NCBI RefSeq assembly: GCF_001552275.1 | Contig: NZ_BCQW01000001.1 | Coordinates: 248,001 to 312,000 of the forward strand | Length of the DNA stretch: 64,000 bases | DNA from: Amphibacillus sediminis NBRC 103570 | Lineage (GTDB): Bacteria; Bacillota; Bacilli; Bacillales; Amphibacillaceae | Direction of reading: 5' to 3' | Program-made: the position numbers and the translations under genes | In this document: positions 36,962 through 46,331 of the stretch, one piece after another | How positions within the stretch are numbered: position 1 is the stretch's first letter | Layout of the letters: each line of letters opens with the position of its first letter | The notes under the pieces: model-generated | What the model saw: only the letters and a program-made list of their open reading frames with translations | What the model was told of the DNA's origin: nothing | Database searches by the model: none

Positions 36962-38113
36962 TTAATTTTGTCCGCTTACAGGCTCCGCATCCCAATACAA
37001 TTCGGCAAAGACTTTTGCTAATGCATCAGCAGAACGATATAATTCAGTTAATGTATTATCAACACCACCAAATTCAATCAAGAGTGCTTGATTAGACACG
37101 TGCTGATTATAGACACCATTTCGACCAGCACCGCCCATTTCAACAACACCTCTGCTTATTCCTGGATACATGTCCTCAAGACGTTCATGTAAATCTTTAG
37201 CAAATTCAATATTCTTCTCATTACCTTCAAAATCTGCACCTACAACAAAAAATAATCGCGCATAATCCTCCCCATCAATCGTCATAGTCGTATCATCTTT
37301 TCTACGGCTATCTCGGTGTATATCAAAGATATAACTTATGGTTTCATTTTGAGCGATCGCTTCTTCAACAACTGGAAGTGAGGCATCATACGACTGCCAA
37401 TACTCCCATCCTTTATCATGAAGTACTTTGGTAAAGTCTGTTTGATCTACTAATGTACCTATTCCGTGTTTGCCTAAGGCTTGCTTCAATCGTTCACTGA
37501 CGAGCGTAACATTTATTTCTGAATGAAAAGCTGCATTAGGATCAGTAACATCGTCAAGATGAGGAAGGAAAGATTCTCGGTTATGGGTATTATAGATAAA
37601 CACACGGTAATCACTCATATCTATTATTTCCTCATCACTAGACTCCAGCTCATCCGAATCCGAATCGCTTGCTACTCGATCCTCAAGAATCACATCTAAA
37701 GGTGCCTCAGATTCAACAGGTAAATTGGCATAAGTCGTGTCAGTTTGTCCAATAATAATGCGATGTTGATAAGGATAAAAACCGGGTAATTCATGGCCAA
37801 ATAATGTACGTAAATCTGTTCGATTAAGCTGTGTCGTAAATTGCAACAGTAACTCAGACCATGATATATCTGGGATAAGGTCTTGGTATTGATCGCGTAA
37901 CGGCTTAAACTCTAACGCCATTAATGATAAATAAAAGGAAGTATCCACACTAGAGGTAACAGATGTTAGAATGGGATGTGATGCTCTCTTTCCTAGAGAG
38001 AGCGAAGCAATTAAACCAATTGTTGCATGAATTAAAATGCAAATCACAAACCAAATGACTAACCCTTTTACAATGGATGGCTCTTGTATGCTTATTTTTT
38101 TTCCTTTAGACAT
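36962..38113 (-). CDS. spoIIP: Stage II sporulation protein P (cell-wall hydrolase)
   Basis: A 383-residue member of the SpoIID-SpoIIM-SpoIIP engulfment complex. SpoIIP is an amidase/endopeptidase that degrades peptidoglycan at the septum so the mother cell can engulf the forespore. A membrane helix lies near 20-43, followed by an extracytoplasmic linker and the catalytic domain. That domain contains VFIYNTHNRESFLPHL, IFDIHRDSRRKDDTTMTIDGEDYARLFFVVG and QALLIEFGGVDNT. The ATG at 38113 is preferred over an in-frame TTG at 38119. The gene lies 72 bp after gpr. Confidence 0.94.
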   Translation of the reverse strand: MSKGKKISIQEPSIVKGLVIWFVICILIHATIGLIASLSLGKRASHPILTSVTSSVDTSFYLSLMALEFKPLRDQYQDLIPDISWSELLLQFTTQLNRTDLRTLFGHELPGFYPYQHRIIIGQTDTTYANLPVESEAPLDVILEDRVASDSDSDELESSDEEIIDMSDYRVFIYNTHNRESFLPHLDDVTDPNAAFHSEINVTLVSERLKQALGKHGIGTLVDQTDFTKVLHDKGWEYWQSYDASLPVVEEAIAQNETISYIFDIHRDSRRKDDTTMTIDGEDYARLFFVVGADFEGNEKNIEFAKDLHERLEDMYPGISRGVVEMGGAGRNGVYNQHVSNQALLIEFGGVDNTLTELYRSADALAKVFAELYWDAEPVSGQN

Positions 38114-38185
38114 AAGCAATCCTACTTTCTCTAATTGACTTAATAGACTATATGATAGAGAAAGCAGGATTAGAACTCGAAATTA

Positions 38186-39277
38186 TTAACGGGTGGCACT
38201 ATTGGCAAGATCGCTGTCTATCTGTGTATGAAGTGCGCCATTTATGCCATTTGCAATTAAATGAGCCATATCATGGATCAGACCATCAATCTCTTTTGGC
38301 GTTACCATCAGATTATGACCTAAGGGGCTTAACACTTCTTTAATCAATTGTCGTTTCTCGACTTCTGTAAGCGATCCTATCATACCAAAAATAGCCTGTC
38401 GTTTCTCGAGCTGAGGCAGGTCCTCCTCTGTTAAGGTCTTCCCTCCAAAAGTCATACTAGCGGGCGCTAAACGTCGAGAAGGTTTATCCCCTTCTTTAAG
38501 TTCTCGGCCAATATGTTTAAAGACATAATCAATAGTATCACTCGTAATCGTTACAGCGTCAACGACCGTTGGCACACCAATAGCAATCACTGGAATGCCA
38601 AATGTTTCATAGCTTAGTTCCTTACGTTTATTACCTACTCCGGAACCTGGGTGAATTCCCGTATCCGATAGTTGAATCGTTTGATTCACACGATCAATTG
38701 ATCGTGATGCCAATGCATCGATCGCAATAATAAAATCTGGTTTTACTTGTTCAATCACGCCTTTTATGATATCACTTGTCTCTACACCTGTTACACCCAT
38801 AACCCCTGGTGAAAAAGCAGCTACCGGTCGGTAGCCATCCGCAACCGTTTCAGGATGATAATCAAATAGATGTTTAGTTACTAACACTTTCTTAACTGCT
38901 TGTGGTCCTAACGCATCTGGTGTTACATAATCATTCCCCAGACCAACCACTAAGCAACTTGCATCTTTAGCAATGTTTTTCTCCTCTAAGAGATTTGCTA
39001 GTAAAGTGCTTAAAAGCTCAGCAGCCTTTTGTTGAGCATTACTATCTTGATTTTTAACGGCATCTGTTTCGATAGTAATATAGTGACCTGCTTTTTTATT
39101 TATCCGTTGTTCTCCCTCTTGATTTACTTTGACATGAGTAACGGTAAGTCCGTTCAATTTTTCTTCATTGACAATAACTCCAGTTTGTTGTTGTTCTGGT
39201 ATATCTTGCTTGACATACATTTCTTTTGCTTCTACCGCCAAGTCCGTTCGAATGCTTTCTTCCGAATGTTTCTCCAT
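38186..39277 (-). CDS. gpr: GPR endopeptidase (spore protease)
   Basis: A 363-residue protease that degrades small acid-soluble spore proteins on germination. It is made as a zymogen in the forespore; the [10 protein letters not shown] motif near residues 10-19 matches the family's self-cleavage site. Typical segments are [32 protein letters not shown] and [14 protein letters not shown]. The ATG at 39277 follows GAGGTG. Synthesis is normally under sigma-F/sigma-G; I could not define the promoter. Divergent from rpsT. Confidence 0.95.
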   Translation of the reverse strand: MEKHSEESIRTDLAVEAKEMYVKQDIPEQQQTGVIVNEEKLNGLTVTHVKVNQEGEQRINKKAGHYITIETDAVKNQDSNAQQKAAELLSTLLANLLEEKNIAKDASCLVVGLGNDYVTPDALGPQAVKKVLVTKHLFDYHPETVADGYRPVAAFSPGVMGVTGVETSDIIKGVIEQVKPDFIIAIDALASRSIDRVNQTIQLSDTGIHPGSGVGNKRKELSYETFGIPVIAIGVPTVVDAVTITSDTIDYVFKHIGRELKEGDKPSRRLAPASMTFGGKTLTEEDLPQLEKRQAIFGMIGSLTEVEKRQLIKEVLSPLGHNLMVTPKEIDGLIHDMAHLIANGINGALHTQIDSDLANSATR

Positions 39278-39646
39278 AATCACACCTCATCCTTTATTAA
39301 TGATTGATCTCTTTGATCAAAACCAAACTTGATATTTATTTCTTATCAACATGGTATTCTGTTTCTAAAACATTAGGGTTGATCCTTTTTTACGTTGTAT
39401 CACTTGAAGCGTGTATTCTCTTCTTAGAAAATAATTGGTCTGTCTGCTTTTTTCACTAGGATTTCTACAAAATAATTAATGGTTACACTAATTCAGTTGA
39501 TTAAAAATAATTGGCAGCTGGTAGGTTAGATAGGATAGTGTTGTAACCAAATAGCAATCTAAGCGTATGTTTTTAATCCTTGCTGTTCATACTTTTACCG
39601 AAACAGCCTATTTTCATACAATTACATGACTGAACCAAGATTTTTA
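39278..39646. other. Divergent gpr-rpsT intergenic region
   Basis: There is no gene and no repeat copy in this 370-bp stretch. It must hold the forespore promoter of gpr, which I could not place with confidence, and the upstream part of the rpsT promoter region. Confidence 0.5.
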
Positions 39647-39675
39647 TTGAAAACTTATCCAAGCTTTGATACAAT
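39647..39675 (+). promoter_or_regulatory. Promoter of rpsT
   Basis: TTGAAA (39647-39652), a 17-bp spacer and TACAAT (39670-39675), 55 bp before the start codon. Confidence 0.7.
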
Positions 39676-39730
39676 GTCATTTGTTCCATAATATTTTTTT
39701 ATGGATGTGAACAGGTGGAGGTGAAAAGAA

Positions 39731-39997
39731 ATGGCTAATATTAAATCAGCAATCAAACGTATCCGTATTAATGAAGACCATCGTGCTCAAAATGCTTCAG
39801 TAAAATCAGAAATGCGTACTAAAATTAAGCGCGTTGAACAACTCGTAAGTGAAAGCAATACCGAGGAAGCTAAAGTAGCCCTAAAAGACGCGATTAAAAA
39901 AATTGATAAAGCCGTTCAAAAAGGCATTATTCATCAAAATAGCGGTGATCGTCAAAAATCACGCTTAACTAAAAAAGTTAATCAACTTGGTGCATAA
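39731..39997 (+). CDS. rpsT: 30S ribosomal protein S20
   Basis: An 88-residue, lysine-rich, all-helical S20: MANIKSAIKRIRINEDHRAQN, VQKGIIHQNSGDRQKSRLTKKVNQL. It binds the 5' domain of 16S rRNA early in 30S assembly. Its own promoter lies upstream and a strong terminator follows, so it is a single-gene unit transcribed against most neighbours. A GGAGGTG site precedes the ATG. The gpr-rpsT-holA order is conserved. Confidence 0.98.
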   Translation: MANIKSAIKRIRINEDHRAQNASVKSEMRTKIKRVEQLVSESNTEEAKVALKDAIKKIDKAVQKGIIHQNSGDRQKSRLTKKVNQLGA

Positions 39998-40017
39998 TGC
40001 AATATGATGACCAACGT

Positions 40018-40049
40018 AAAAACGATCCTTTTTTTAAAGGATCGTTTTT
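40018..40049 (+). terminator. Terminator of rpsT
   Basis: AAAACGATCC and GGATCGTTTT arms around a T/A loop, followed by a T-tail, 20 bp past the stop. Confidence 0.9.
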
Positions 40050-40094
40050 GCTTTCTGCTCATTGCTATGTTTTTAAAACTGTAGCTACTTTTTG

Positions 40095-40358
40095 AAACAA
40101 GTGCGCTTTGGCGTATTTTTGCCGAGTTTTACCAAACTTCCTCTCAATAAAGTGAAACTTCGTTCAGTGGAGGTTTCGACGCACAGGATATGCTCGTGCA
40201 GACGTTGCGATATGACGTCGCGAACTTAGTCAGCTTCCTCTCTCCCCCACTGAACGTGAGTTGAAGCAATCAGGCCGTTACTGGCTGTTGAATCTCCACT
40301 TAGACATGACGTGTTCCTTCTTTCTTGAAGTGAGAGGCTTCTGCTGAATGAAGTTAAA
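40095..40358 (+). repeat. Dispersed repeat copy E (R2 type, complete)
   Basis: The best complete R2 element (264 bp). The left-end hairpin (GTGCGCTTTGGCGTATTT) leads to the core stem 40161-40256 (arms CGTTCAGTG and CACTGAACG) with an inner GCGATATGACGTCGC hairpin. A GCAATCAGGC/TACTGGCTGTTG block and the right hairpin with a long loop (CTCCACTT...GAAGTGAGAG) follow. It ends in the standard CTTCTGCTGAATGAAGTTAAA. It lies between rpsT and holA, with no coding content. It shows that R1 and R2 share both ends and differ in the body. Confidence 0.85.
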
Positions 40359-40430
40359 AACATTTGGTATTTGATTAGGACTTTTATGCCATAGCTCTTT
40401 TCCATCAACTTTCGTGTTCAATAGCGCTTG

Positions 40431-41480
40431 CTAGTGCACACTTCTAACTGGTTTATCCCTCTCAATTAAACGATATAGTAATAATTCAAATGCTAAACTT
40501 TTGTCAAGCTTTCCTTGTTTAATATCACTGTCTGTCTGTGTACATTGATTCAGCGCTTGATAGATCTGTTCTAAACTAAAGGCTTTTTCTCGCTCTGAAG
40601 CCATTTTAATCACATAAGGATGGACCTTTAATTGCTGTGCCATTTGCTTTTGACTGTATCCCTTTTGTTTAAGAATTTTAACTTGATATAGGGTTCGTAA
40701 TTGTGAAGCAAGCAATGCCAATAAAGCAATCGGCTCCTCATTTACTCGGATCAAATCACGAAAAGTTGAAATAGCCTTGATTAAGTCCTGCTCCATCACG
40801 GTATCAACAAGTTTTAAGCCAGAAGCGTGACCTTGATGTGCAATTAAATCTTTGGCTAACTCAATCGAAACCTGCTTTTGATCACCTACTGCCAAAGCAA
40901 GCTTTTCAATCTCTTTCTCAATTAGAGCCAAGTTTGTTCCTGCTTCTTGCATTAATAAATCTTGACTAGCTTGATCGAGGGCAATACCATATTGATTAGA
41001 TAGGTGTGTAATCCATTTATCTAAATGCCATGACTTGACCTCTTCACATTGAACCGTGAATGCCTGCTTTTTTAAAGTCTTAGTAATTTTTTTACGTTCA
41101 TCGAGCTTTTCATATGGAGCAATTAAAATTAATGTTGAAAAATCAACAGGATTATTTATGTAAGCTAGTAACGACTCCAGGTTATGTTCAACAGGGGCTT
41201 TCTCTTGTTTCGCTGTTAAAAAATATGCATAGTTGGCTATCACAACTTTTTCAGAACCGAAAAAAGGATACGTTTCTACCTCAAGTAAAACATCCTCTAT
41301 TGATACATCCATTAGATCATAGCGAAGAACATTATCATCTCGATCCTCATGATCAATAACCTGGTTCAATATCGTTGCGATTGTCTGCTCGATTAAATAC
41401 CGCTCCTGACCGTAAATTAAATAAATCGATGCAAGTTTTTTTTGTTTCCTTATCTCTTCTATAGCTTCAAGATAGGTCAT
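40431..41480 (-). CDS. holA: DNA polymerase III delta subunit
   Basis: A 349-residue clamp-loader subunit (YqeN) that opens the beta sliding clamp. The N-terminal RecA-like fold includes IYLIYGQERYLIEQT, and the C-terminal lid has KQGKLDKSLAFELLLYRL. I start at the ATG at 41480 after GGAAGGA; the frame to 41501 reads through it. It follows the comE operon terminator, as in B. subtilis, so it should have its own promoter in 41481-41552. Normal length. Confidence 0.93.
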   Translation of the reverse strand: MTYLEAIEEIRKQKKLASIYLIYGQERYLIEQTIATILNQVIDHEDRDDNVLRYDLMDVSIEDVLLEVETYPFFGSEKVVIANYAYFLTAKQEKAPVEHNLESLLAYINNPVDFSTLILIAPYEKLDERKKITKTLKKQAFTVQCEEVKSWHLDKWITHLSNQYGIALDQASQDLLMQEAGTNLALIEKEIEKLALAVGDQKQVSIELAKDLIAHQGHASGLKLVDTVMEQDLIKAISTFRDLIRVNEEPIALLALLASQLRTLYQVKILKQKGYSQKQMAQQLKVHPYVIKMASEREKAFSLEQIYQALNQCTQTDSDIKQGKLDKSLAFELLLYRLIERDKPVRSVH

Positions 41481-41556
41481 ATTGGTCCTTCCTTCCCTCA
41501 AAACAGCCTTCCTTTATTATCGTAAGGGTTGTTTAGCTTTTTGACAAGCATGAAAA

Positions 41557-41583
41557 AAGAAAGGGGCAATAACCCCTTTCTTT
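41557..41583 (-). terminator. Terminator after the comE region
   Basis: On the minus strand, AAAGGGG pairs with CCCCTTT and is followed by TTTTTT. The 245 bp between it and the comEC stop (41584-41829) contain a short frame with a membrane-like segment but no usable start codon. I do not call a gene there; B. subtilis has yqzM at this place, and I see no match to it. Confidence 0.85.
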
Positions 41584-41829
41584 ATCTATATAAACGGCTA
41601 ATAAAAAGACCTAGGACCCTTTTATTAACCGATATTTTATATAGAAATACACATCCAGCGAGTAGCCGATATGGTGTAGCAACGGAGATTAAAATTACAA
41701 AAATTACCTTATAACTTTCTAAATATCGTCCCCCGCAGTTCTATTTTGACCAAACAGATTGTTTCTACGCCTGTTAACTGTTGCTAAGACAGTTAATTAT
41801 CGCTGTTTTTCTATATTCTCACTGATAGT

Positions 41830-44097
41830 CTATGGATAAAACGTAAAAAATGTTCCATGTGGTTTATTTTGGTGATACAAAAATTGCACGGCCCCATGCT
41901 TATCTGTTCGATAAATGCTAATCTGATGTGAACGCAACCGACTAATAACATCATCACTCGGATGATTGTAGCGATTATTTCTTCCAACTGAAATGAGTGC
42001 GACGTCTGGTTGAAACTGCTCTAAAAAAGGAGCTGAAGTAGAGGAGGCACTGCCATGATGGGCGACTGAAAGGACATCAATGTGATATTTGAATGGAGCT
42101 TGTACCATTTTTAATTCTACCTGTTCACTAATATCACCTGTTAACAGCCAGTTCATATTAGCAAATTGTGTTAATAACACTAAAGAATTATCATTCTCAT
42201 TTCCCCAGTCTTGCGATGGACTTAGAACGAAAAAGGATTGAGGGCCGATATTAAATGCTTGTCCTGCTTTTACCTTATTATATTTGATATTCGTCGGCTT
42301 TATTAATGTAAGGATCTGTTCGGAACCTTGAAAAAAATAACTCGTAATAATCGTTTCTACGCTAAAATCCTCAAGTAAATAATCTAAACTTCCAGTATGA
42401 TCAAGGTCATCATGTGACAAAATAATCGCATCAATATGTTTAATCCCAGATTGATAAAGATAAGGTTTGATCACCTCTTGGTAAACTTGATTTGATGCCG
42501 TAACAAAGTCGAAATCAGGTCGCGCACCTAAATCATAAATGATAACACCTTGACGATATGGAAGTTCCATAACAAGGGCATTAGCCTGACCTAAATCAAG
42601 CATGGTAATCTTACCAAATGGACTAATATATGGTTTGATTTGCTGAAAACCAACAATGATTAAAATTGAGATTAACGCCAGCCAGCATGTTGGTTTATTT
42701 TTTTGTTCTAAAGCATACATAAGCATAAATAAAGCAAGATAATAAAGAACAAGGGAATAACGTGGAAACTCACCTAAAATAAGCGGATGAAAGAGATGGT
42801 CATCGATTGTTAGCAAAAGTTTTAATATCGGTTCATGAATTGTAAAAAAAATAACGTCAAGTAGTTGTGCCAAGGAAGGGAAGAGTAAGAAAGCAAATAA
42901 AATAAAAAACAGAAATGGAATGACAAACAAGGTAAAATATCCAGAGAAAAGCGGATTAACGATTAAGCTAAGGGGATTCAAATAATAAAAACGTTGAATT
43001 TGCAATGGCAAAACAACGAGCATACTTAATGCACCAATGAAATATCCTTTGAGTAATGGATGAGTCAAACGTTTTAGGAGCTTCCTAGATAAAATAAGGG
43101 AGAACGTGACGAGATAGGAAAATTGAAAACCAAGATGGTAAATCCATTGGGGACTGACAATTAATAAGCAAATAAAAGACAAGCTAAGATAATCATGTTT
43201 TGCAAGTTTATACTGGTTAAACAAAGTGAAAAAGCTCAGGGCACTAACTAAGCTTGCCCGCCAAACGGAAGGGGATCCACCAGTGAAAAAAGGAAAAACG
43301 CTTAAAAAGACAAACAGTACTTGACTGCTTCGTTCTTTCGTCAAGTAACCAATGTGAATCAACAAAAGAGTCAAAATCATGATAACGATCGACAGGTGTA
43401 GGCCTGAAATAGCCAGAACATGACTTAAATGCCAGCGTTGGAAGAGCTCAATATAATCTTGGTCAATCCCATCTCTATTCCCTAGTGTAATAGCATTGAG
43501 CCAAGAAGCTGTAGCTGGACTAAGACTCTGATTAATTCTATCCATTAAAATATGCCGTAGCTCGACACCTTTGCCAATAAAATGACCACCTTGGCAATGG
43601 ATCTGGTTCACATCATTAATATTCAATTGATAATGAATGTTTTGCCTAGCTAAATATGCTCTATAATCAAATTGGCCAGGATTGGTTGCTTGACTAGGTA
43701 AAACAACCTCTCCTGTTAAATGACAAGTCGCACCCGAAACAAGACTAGGTTGATTAGCTGAAAAATTATTAATTTGAATGAGGTGATCGGTTTGTTCCTC
43801 GATCACGACAAAAGAACTGTAATGCTCCCTAATTTGGTTAATTTGCTGAATCGTCCCTGTTATCTGAACAAAATCCTGATTAGGCGGTTTATCGATCATT
43901 TCCACCTTGGGAAAGTACCAAGCAAAAAAAACACTCGTTACAAATAAAATGAAACACTCGATCAAACGCAAGCGTCTTTTCCAATAGGCCAGAGCTAGTA
44001 AAAAAATCCAGACCCCTGTAATGATCAAAGAATGAGGGCCAGCTATCAAAAAACCAATCATTGTCGCAATTACAAATAAGTGGCCTTTTCCTCTCAT
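41830..44097 (-). CDS. comEC: Competence channel protein ComEC/Rec2
   Basis: A 755-residue polytopic protein that carries transforming DNA across the membrane. An N-terminal OB-like extracellular part precedes the central ComEC core (ISGLHLSIVIMILTLLLIHIG, GGSPSVWRASLVSAL) with about ten helices. The C-terminal metallo-beta-lactamase-like domain shows LDLGQANALVMELP, LSHDDLDHTGSLDYLL and VAHHGSASSTSAPFLE. It is the last gene of comEA-comEB-comEC and starts 11 bp after comEB. It appears intact, so DNA uptake is at least genetically possible. Confidence 0.94.
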   Translation of the reverse strand: MRGKGHLFVIATMIGFLIAGPHSLIITGVWIFLLALAYWKRRLRLIECFILFVTSVFFAWYFPKVEMIDKPPNQDFVQITGTIQQINQIREHYSSFVVIEEQTDHLIQINNFSANQPSLVSGATCHLTGEVVLPSQATNPGQFDYRAYLARQNIHYQLNINDVNQIHCQGGHFIGKGVELRHILMDRINQSLSPATASWLNAITLGNRDGIDQDYIELFQRWHLSHVLAISGLHLSIVIMILTLLLIHIGYLTKERSSQVLFVFLSVFPFFTGGSPSVWRASLVSALSFFTLFNQYKLAKHDYLSLSFICLLIVSPQWIYHLGFQFSYLVTFSLILSRKLLKRLTHPLLKGYFIGALSMLVVLPLQIQRFYYLNPLSLIVNPLFSGYFTLFVIPFLFFILFAFLLFPSLAQLLDVIFFTIHEPILKLLLTIDDHLFHPLILGEFPRYSLVLYYLALFMLMYALEQKNKPTCWLALISILIIVGFQQIKPYISPFGKITMLDLGQANALVMELPYRQGVIIYDLGARPDFDFVTASNQVYQEVIKPYLYQSGIKHIDAIILSHDDLDHTGSLDYLLEDFSVETIITSYFFQGSEQILTLIKPTNIKYNKVKAGQAFNIGPQSFFVLSPSQDWGNENDNSLVLLTQFANMNWLLTGDISEQVELKMVQAPFKYHIDVLSVAHHGSASSTSAPFLEQFQPDVALISVGRNNRYNHPSDDVISRLRSHQISIYRTDKHGAVQFLYHQNKPHGTFFTFYP

Positions 44098-44108
44098 TTC
44101 ATCCCCCT

Positions 44109-44570
44109 TTAAGGTTGATGTGGTAGTAAATTTAATACTTGATCAGCTAACGGAACACATTCTACCTTTATCCCTGCTTCATTAAATAGCTCATAAGCAT
44201 AAGGATGATTTTTATAATCCGTAGCATAATAAACGGTTTGAATCCCAGCTTGGATAATTGATTTACAACATTGCAAGCAAGGGAAATGTGTCACATAAAT
44301 TTCAGCTTGATCAGTTGGAACACCAAACTTAGCGCACTGTAAAATGGCATTCATTTCTGCATGAACTGTCCGAACACAATGACCATCAATAACATAGCAT
44401 CCTTTATCGATACAATGATCACTTCCTGAAACACTCCCATTGTAACCGCCTGCTATGATCCGCTTGTCCCTAACAATTGTAGCTCCAACAGTTAGACGCT
44501 CGCACGTACTTCTTAATGCTAATAGATGGCTTTGAGCCATAAAATATTGATGCCAGGATATTCTCTCCAT
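44109..44570 (-). CDS. comEB: ComEB, dCMP deaminase-like protein
   Basis: A 153-residue cytidine/deoxycytidylate deaminase-fold protein in the competence operon. The zinc site is HAEMNAILQCAKF with the downstream CLQC (VTHFPCLQCCKSIIQAG). In B. subtilis ComEB is not essential for transformation, so a nucleotide-salvage role is likely. It lies between comEA and comEC with short gaps. All deaminase motifs are intact. Confidence 0.92.
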   Translation of the reverse strand: MERISWHQYFMAQSHLLALRSTCERLTVGATIVRDKRIIAGGYNGSVSGSDHCIDKGCYVIDGHCVRTVHAEMNAILQCAKFGVPTDQAEIYVTHFPCLQCCKSIIQAGIQTVYYATDYKNHPYAYELFNEAGIKVECVPLADQVLNLLPHQP

Positions 44571-44613
44571 TTACCTTTACTCCTTTAACCTATAAAGTCT
44601 CAACATAACCAAT

Positions 44614-45228
44614 TTACGGTACGACAACATGCTCGCTTAGTTGCTCCACGGTCTTCTTACCAATACCGTTTACTTTTTCTAAATCATCGATGGTGTTGAA
44701 TAAACCATTAGCTTCCCTATACTCTATCATAGCTTGGGCTTTGGTAGCTCCAATACCAGGTAAGGTCTCAAGCTCAGCCTGTGTTGCCAGATTAACTTTT
44801 ATTTTATCATGGTTAGACATATTATGGGATACCGAATTATTTTGCTCGGTAAAATAGGGAACATAGATAACCATTTCATCATAAACCTTTTCTGCTAAAT
44901 TGATTTGATCTTGATCCGCTTCTTGATTAAAGCCTCCAGCCTGTTGTATCACATCCTTGATTCGGGTATGAGGAGAAACAATGTAGACTCCTGGGGACTC
45001 AACAGCACCTTTTACATCGACAGCTATTTCTGAATTTACTTGTTCTTCTTGTTCTAATGGTTGATCTACTTGAATTAGCTCATGATCATCGAATTGAGTA
45101 AAAGTGGCGTTAGCACTGTTTAGTTGAGGAGTTGATTGGCGGACATTGCGGACTAATTCCAAACCGAATCCAAAAAGCAGTAGGAGGAGAAAACTAACTA
45201 GAATGATATGTTCTTTTAGCCATTTCAT
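44614..45228 (-). CDS. comEA: Competence DNA receptor ComEA
   Basis: A 204-residue membrane-anchored DNA-binding receptor. One N-terminal helix (about 8-25) is followed by a Gln/Glu-rich linker. An SLBB domain (VDVKGAVESPGVYIVSPHTRIKDVIQQAGGF, about 69-100) and a C-terminal helix-hairpin-helix (INLATQAELETLPGIGATKAQAMIEYREANGLF) complete it. It captures incoming DNA for ComEC. It is the first gene of the comE operon. The divergent comER gene of B. subtilis is missing; the 350-bp upstream gap instead holds a repeat and a strong hairpin. Confidence 0.94.
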   Translation of the reverse strand: MKWLKEHIILVSFLLLLLFGFGLELVRNVRQSTPQLNSANATFTQFDDHELIQVDQPLEQEEQVNSEIAVDVKGAVESPGVYIVSPHTRIKDVIQQAGGFNQEADQDQINLAEKVYDEMVIYVPYFTEQNNSVSHNMSNHDKIKVNLATQAELETLPGIGATKAQAMIEYREANGLFNTIDDLEKVNGIGKKTVEQLSEHVVVP

Positions 45229-45373
45229 GGGTCACCTCTAAGCATTAGAGTAGATAAGCATGAGGAGGTAATCAAGGAATGAGGAAAATATCCTGACGAT
45301 TTTATATACGACATTGACTTATTTAATTCCTGCAAAAAATAAAATATTATTTTTTGTTGGGCCATACCTCAAT

Positions 45374-45414
45374 AAGGAATGGTTGGATTATTTTTTCTGA
45401 TCCGACCATTCCTT
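45374..45414. other. Strong inverted repeat upstream of comEA
   Basis: AAGGAATGGTTGGAT faces ATCCGACCATTCCTT across a T-rich loop. No U-run follows on the minus strand, so it may be a regulatory structure or the remnant of a terminator for the yqeG-yqeM operon. The rest of the gap 45229-45577 is repeat copy F. Confidence 0.45.
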
Positions 45415-45430
45415 ACTGGAAATCAGCTTC

Positions 45431-45570
45431 AATCAAATGCGCCTTGGCGTAGTTGCGCTAGGTTTTATCAAGCTTCCCCAATAAATTTCCTCTAAAAATC
45501 TGTAGCATCCGCCGAAGGCTTAATTTTAATTAACAGGGATTTGAATCTCACCACTTATAGAAGTGGGTAA
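45431..45570 (+). repeat. Dispersed repeat copy F (R1 type, shortened)
   Basis: It begins AATCAAATGCGCCTTGGCGT and keeps AAATCTGTAGCATCCGCCGA. It has lost part of the interior and ends at CACCACTTATAGAAGTGGGT without the usual TTCTGCTGAATGAAG terminus. It abuts the stop of the methyltransferase gene at 45578. Confidence 0.7.
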
Positions 45571-45577
45571 AAAGAGT

Positions 45578-46330
45578 TTATTTATGACAGACGAAAAAGA
45601 TACGGTCTGCTGAGGTAATCAGCTCGGATTGAGTAGGCTGTGTAGCGAAATCCTCAAAACATTCAACCATGGTAAACCCAACTGCTTTAAGTAAGCTAAG
45701 ATAAAAATCAACAGGATAAGTCCGTTGGTGATGCTGTTCATCAAAGCGCTGATAATGCTGTTGTTCTTTTATGAAAAAAGTTAAATCATGATCCATCTCG
45801 CCAAGCTGCTGACCTGGATGACAAAACCACACATAAGCAAGATCATCATATACTTCAGAAAAAACTTGGTTGGTCAGATGATTTTCTACATGTGCTAAAC
45901 TATGGACATCAAAAATAAATAAGCCACCTGTCTTGAGTGCCTGATAAGCAGAATTAAAGACACGTCTAAGCGCATTTTCTCCAATAATATAATTGATCAC
46001 GTCACAATAGCTAATGACAAGGTCATAATTCGCAAAGCCTGCTAATGTAGTCATATCTTGTTGCACCCATTGAATCGTTAAATGTTGCTGATAAGCTCTA
46101 TTAGAAGCTTCAACAAGCATCTCTTCCGATAAATCTACTCCTGTAAGCTTATAGCCTTGCTCTGCTAAACGACAGGTGATTTGTCCTGTCCCACAGCCTA
46201 AATCAAGAATGGAGGCATCATCATTCAACTGATTTTTTTCAATCATTGCATTAGTAAAAGCAAGCCATTGATCATAAGGGGCATCCTGCATTAATCGATC
46301 ATACAGTTTAGCCATTTTTTGATAGGACAT
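45578..46330 (-). CDS. yqeM: SAM-dependent methyltransferase YqeM
   Basis: A 250-residue class I methyltransferase of unknown substrate. It begins YQKMAKLYDRLMQDAPYDQWL and shows motif I ILDLGCGTGQITCRLAEQGYKLTGVDLSEEML and LVISYCDVINYII. It is the last gene of the yqeG-yqeH-aroE-yqeI-nadD-yqeK-rsfS-yqeM string, one base after rsfS. In B. subtilis it has the same place. Cytoplasmic; function not known experimentally to me. Confidence 0.88.
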   Translation of the reverse strand: MSYQKMAKLYDRLMQDAPYDQWLAFTNAMIEKNQLNDDASILDLGCGTGQITCRLAEQGYKLTGVDLSEEMLVEASNRAYQQHLTIQWVQQDMTTLAGFANYDLVISYCDVINYIIGENALRRVFNSAYQALKTGGLFIFDVHSLAHVENHLTNQVFSEVYDDLAYVWFCHPGQQLGEMDHDLTFFIKEQQHYQRFDEQHHQRTYPVDFYLSLLKAVGFTMVECFEDFATQPTQSELITSADRIFFVCHK

Positions 46331-46331
46331 C

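Noticed and set aside
41584-41829. A possible small membrane protein downstream of comEC
   Set aside because: About 40 hydrophobic codons are open, but there is no ATG, GTG or TTG start and no match to YqzM, which occupies this place in B. subtilis.
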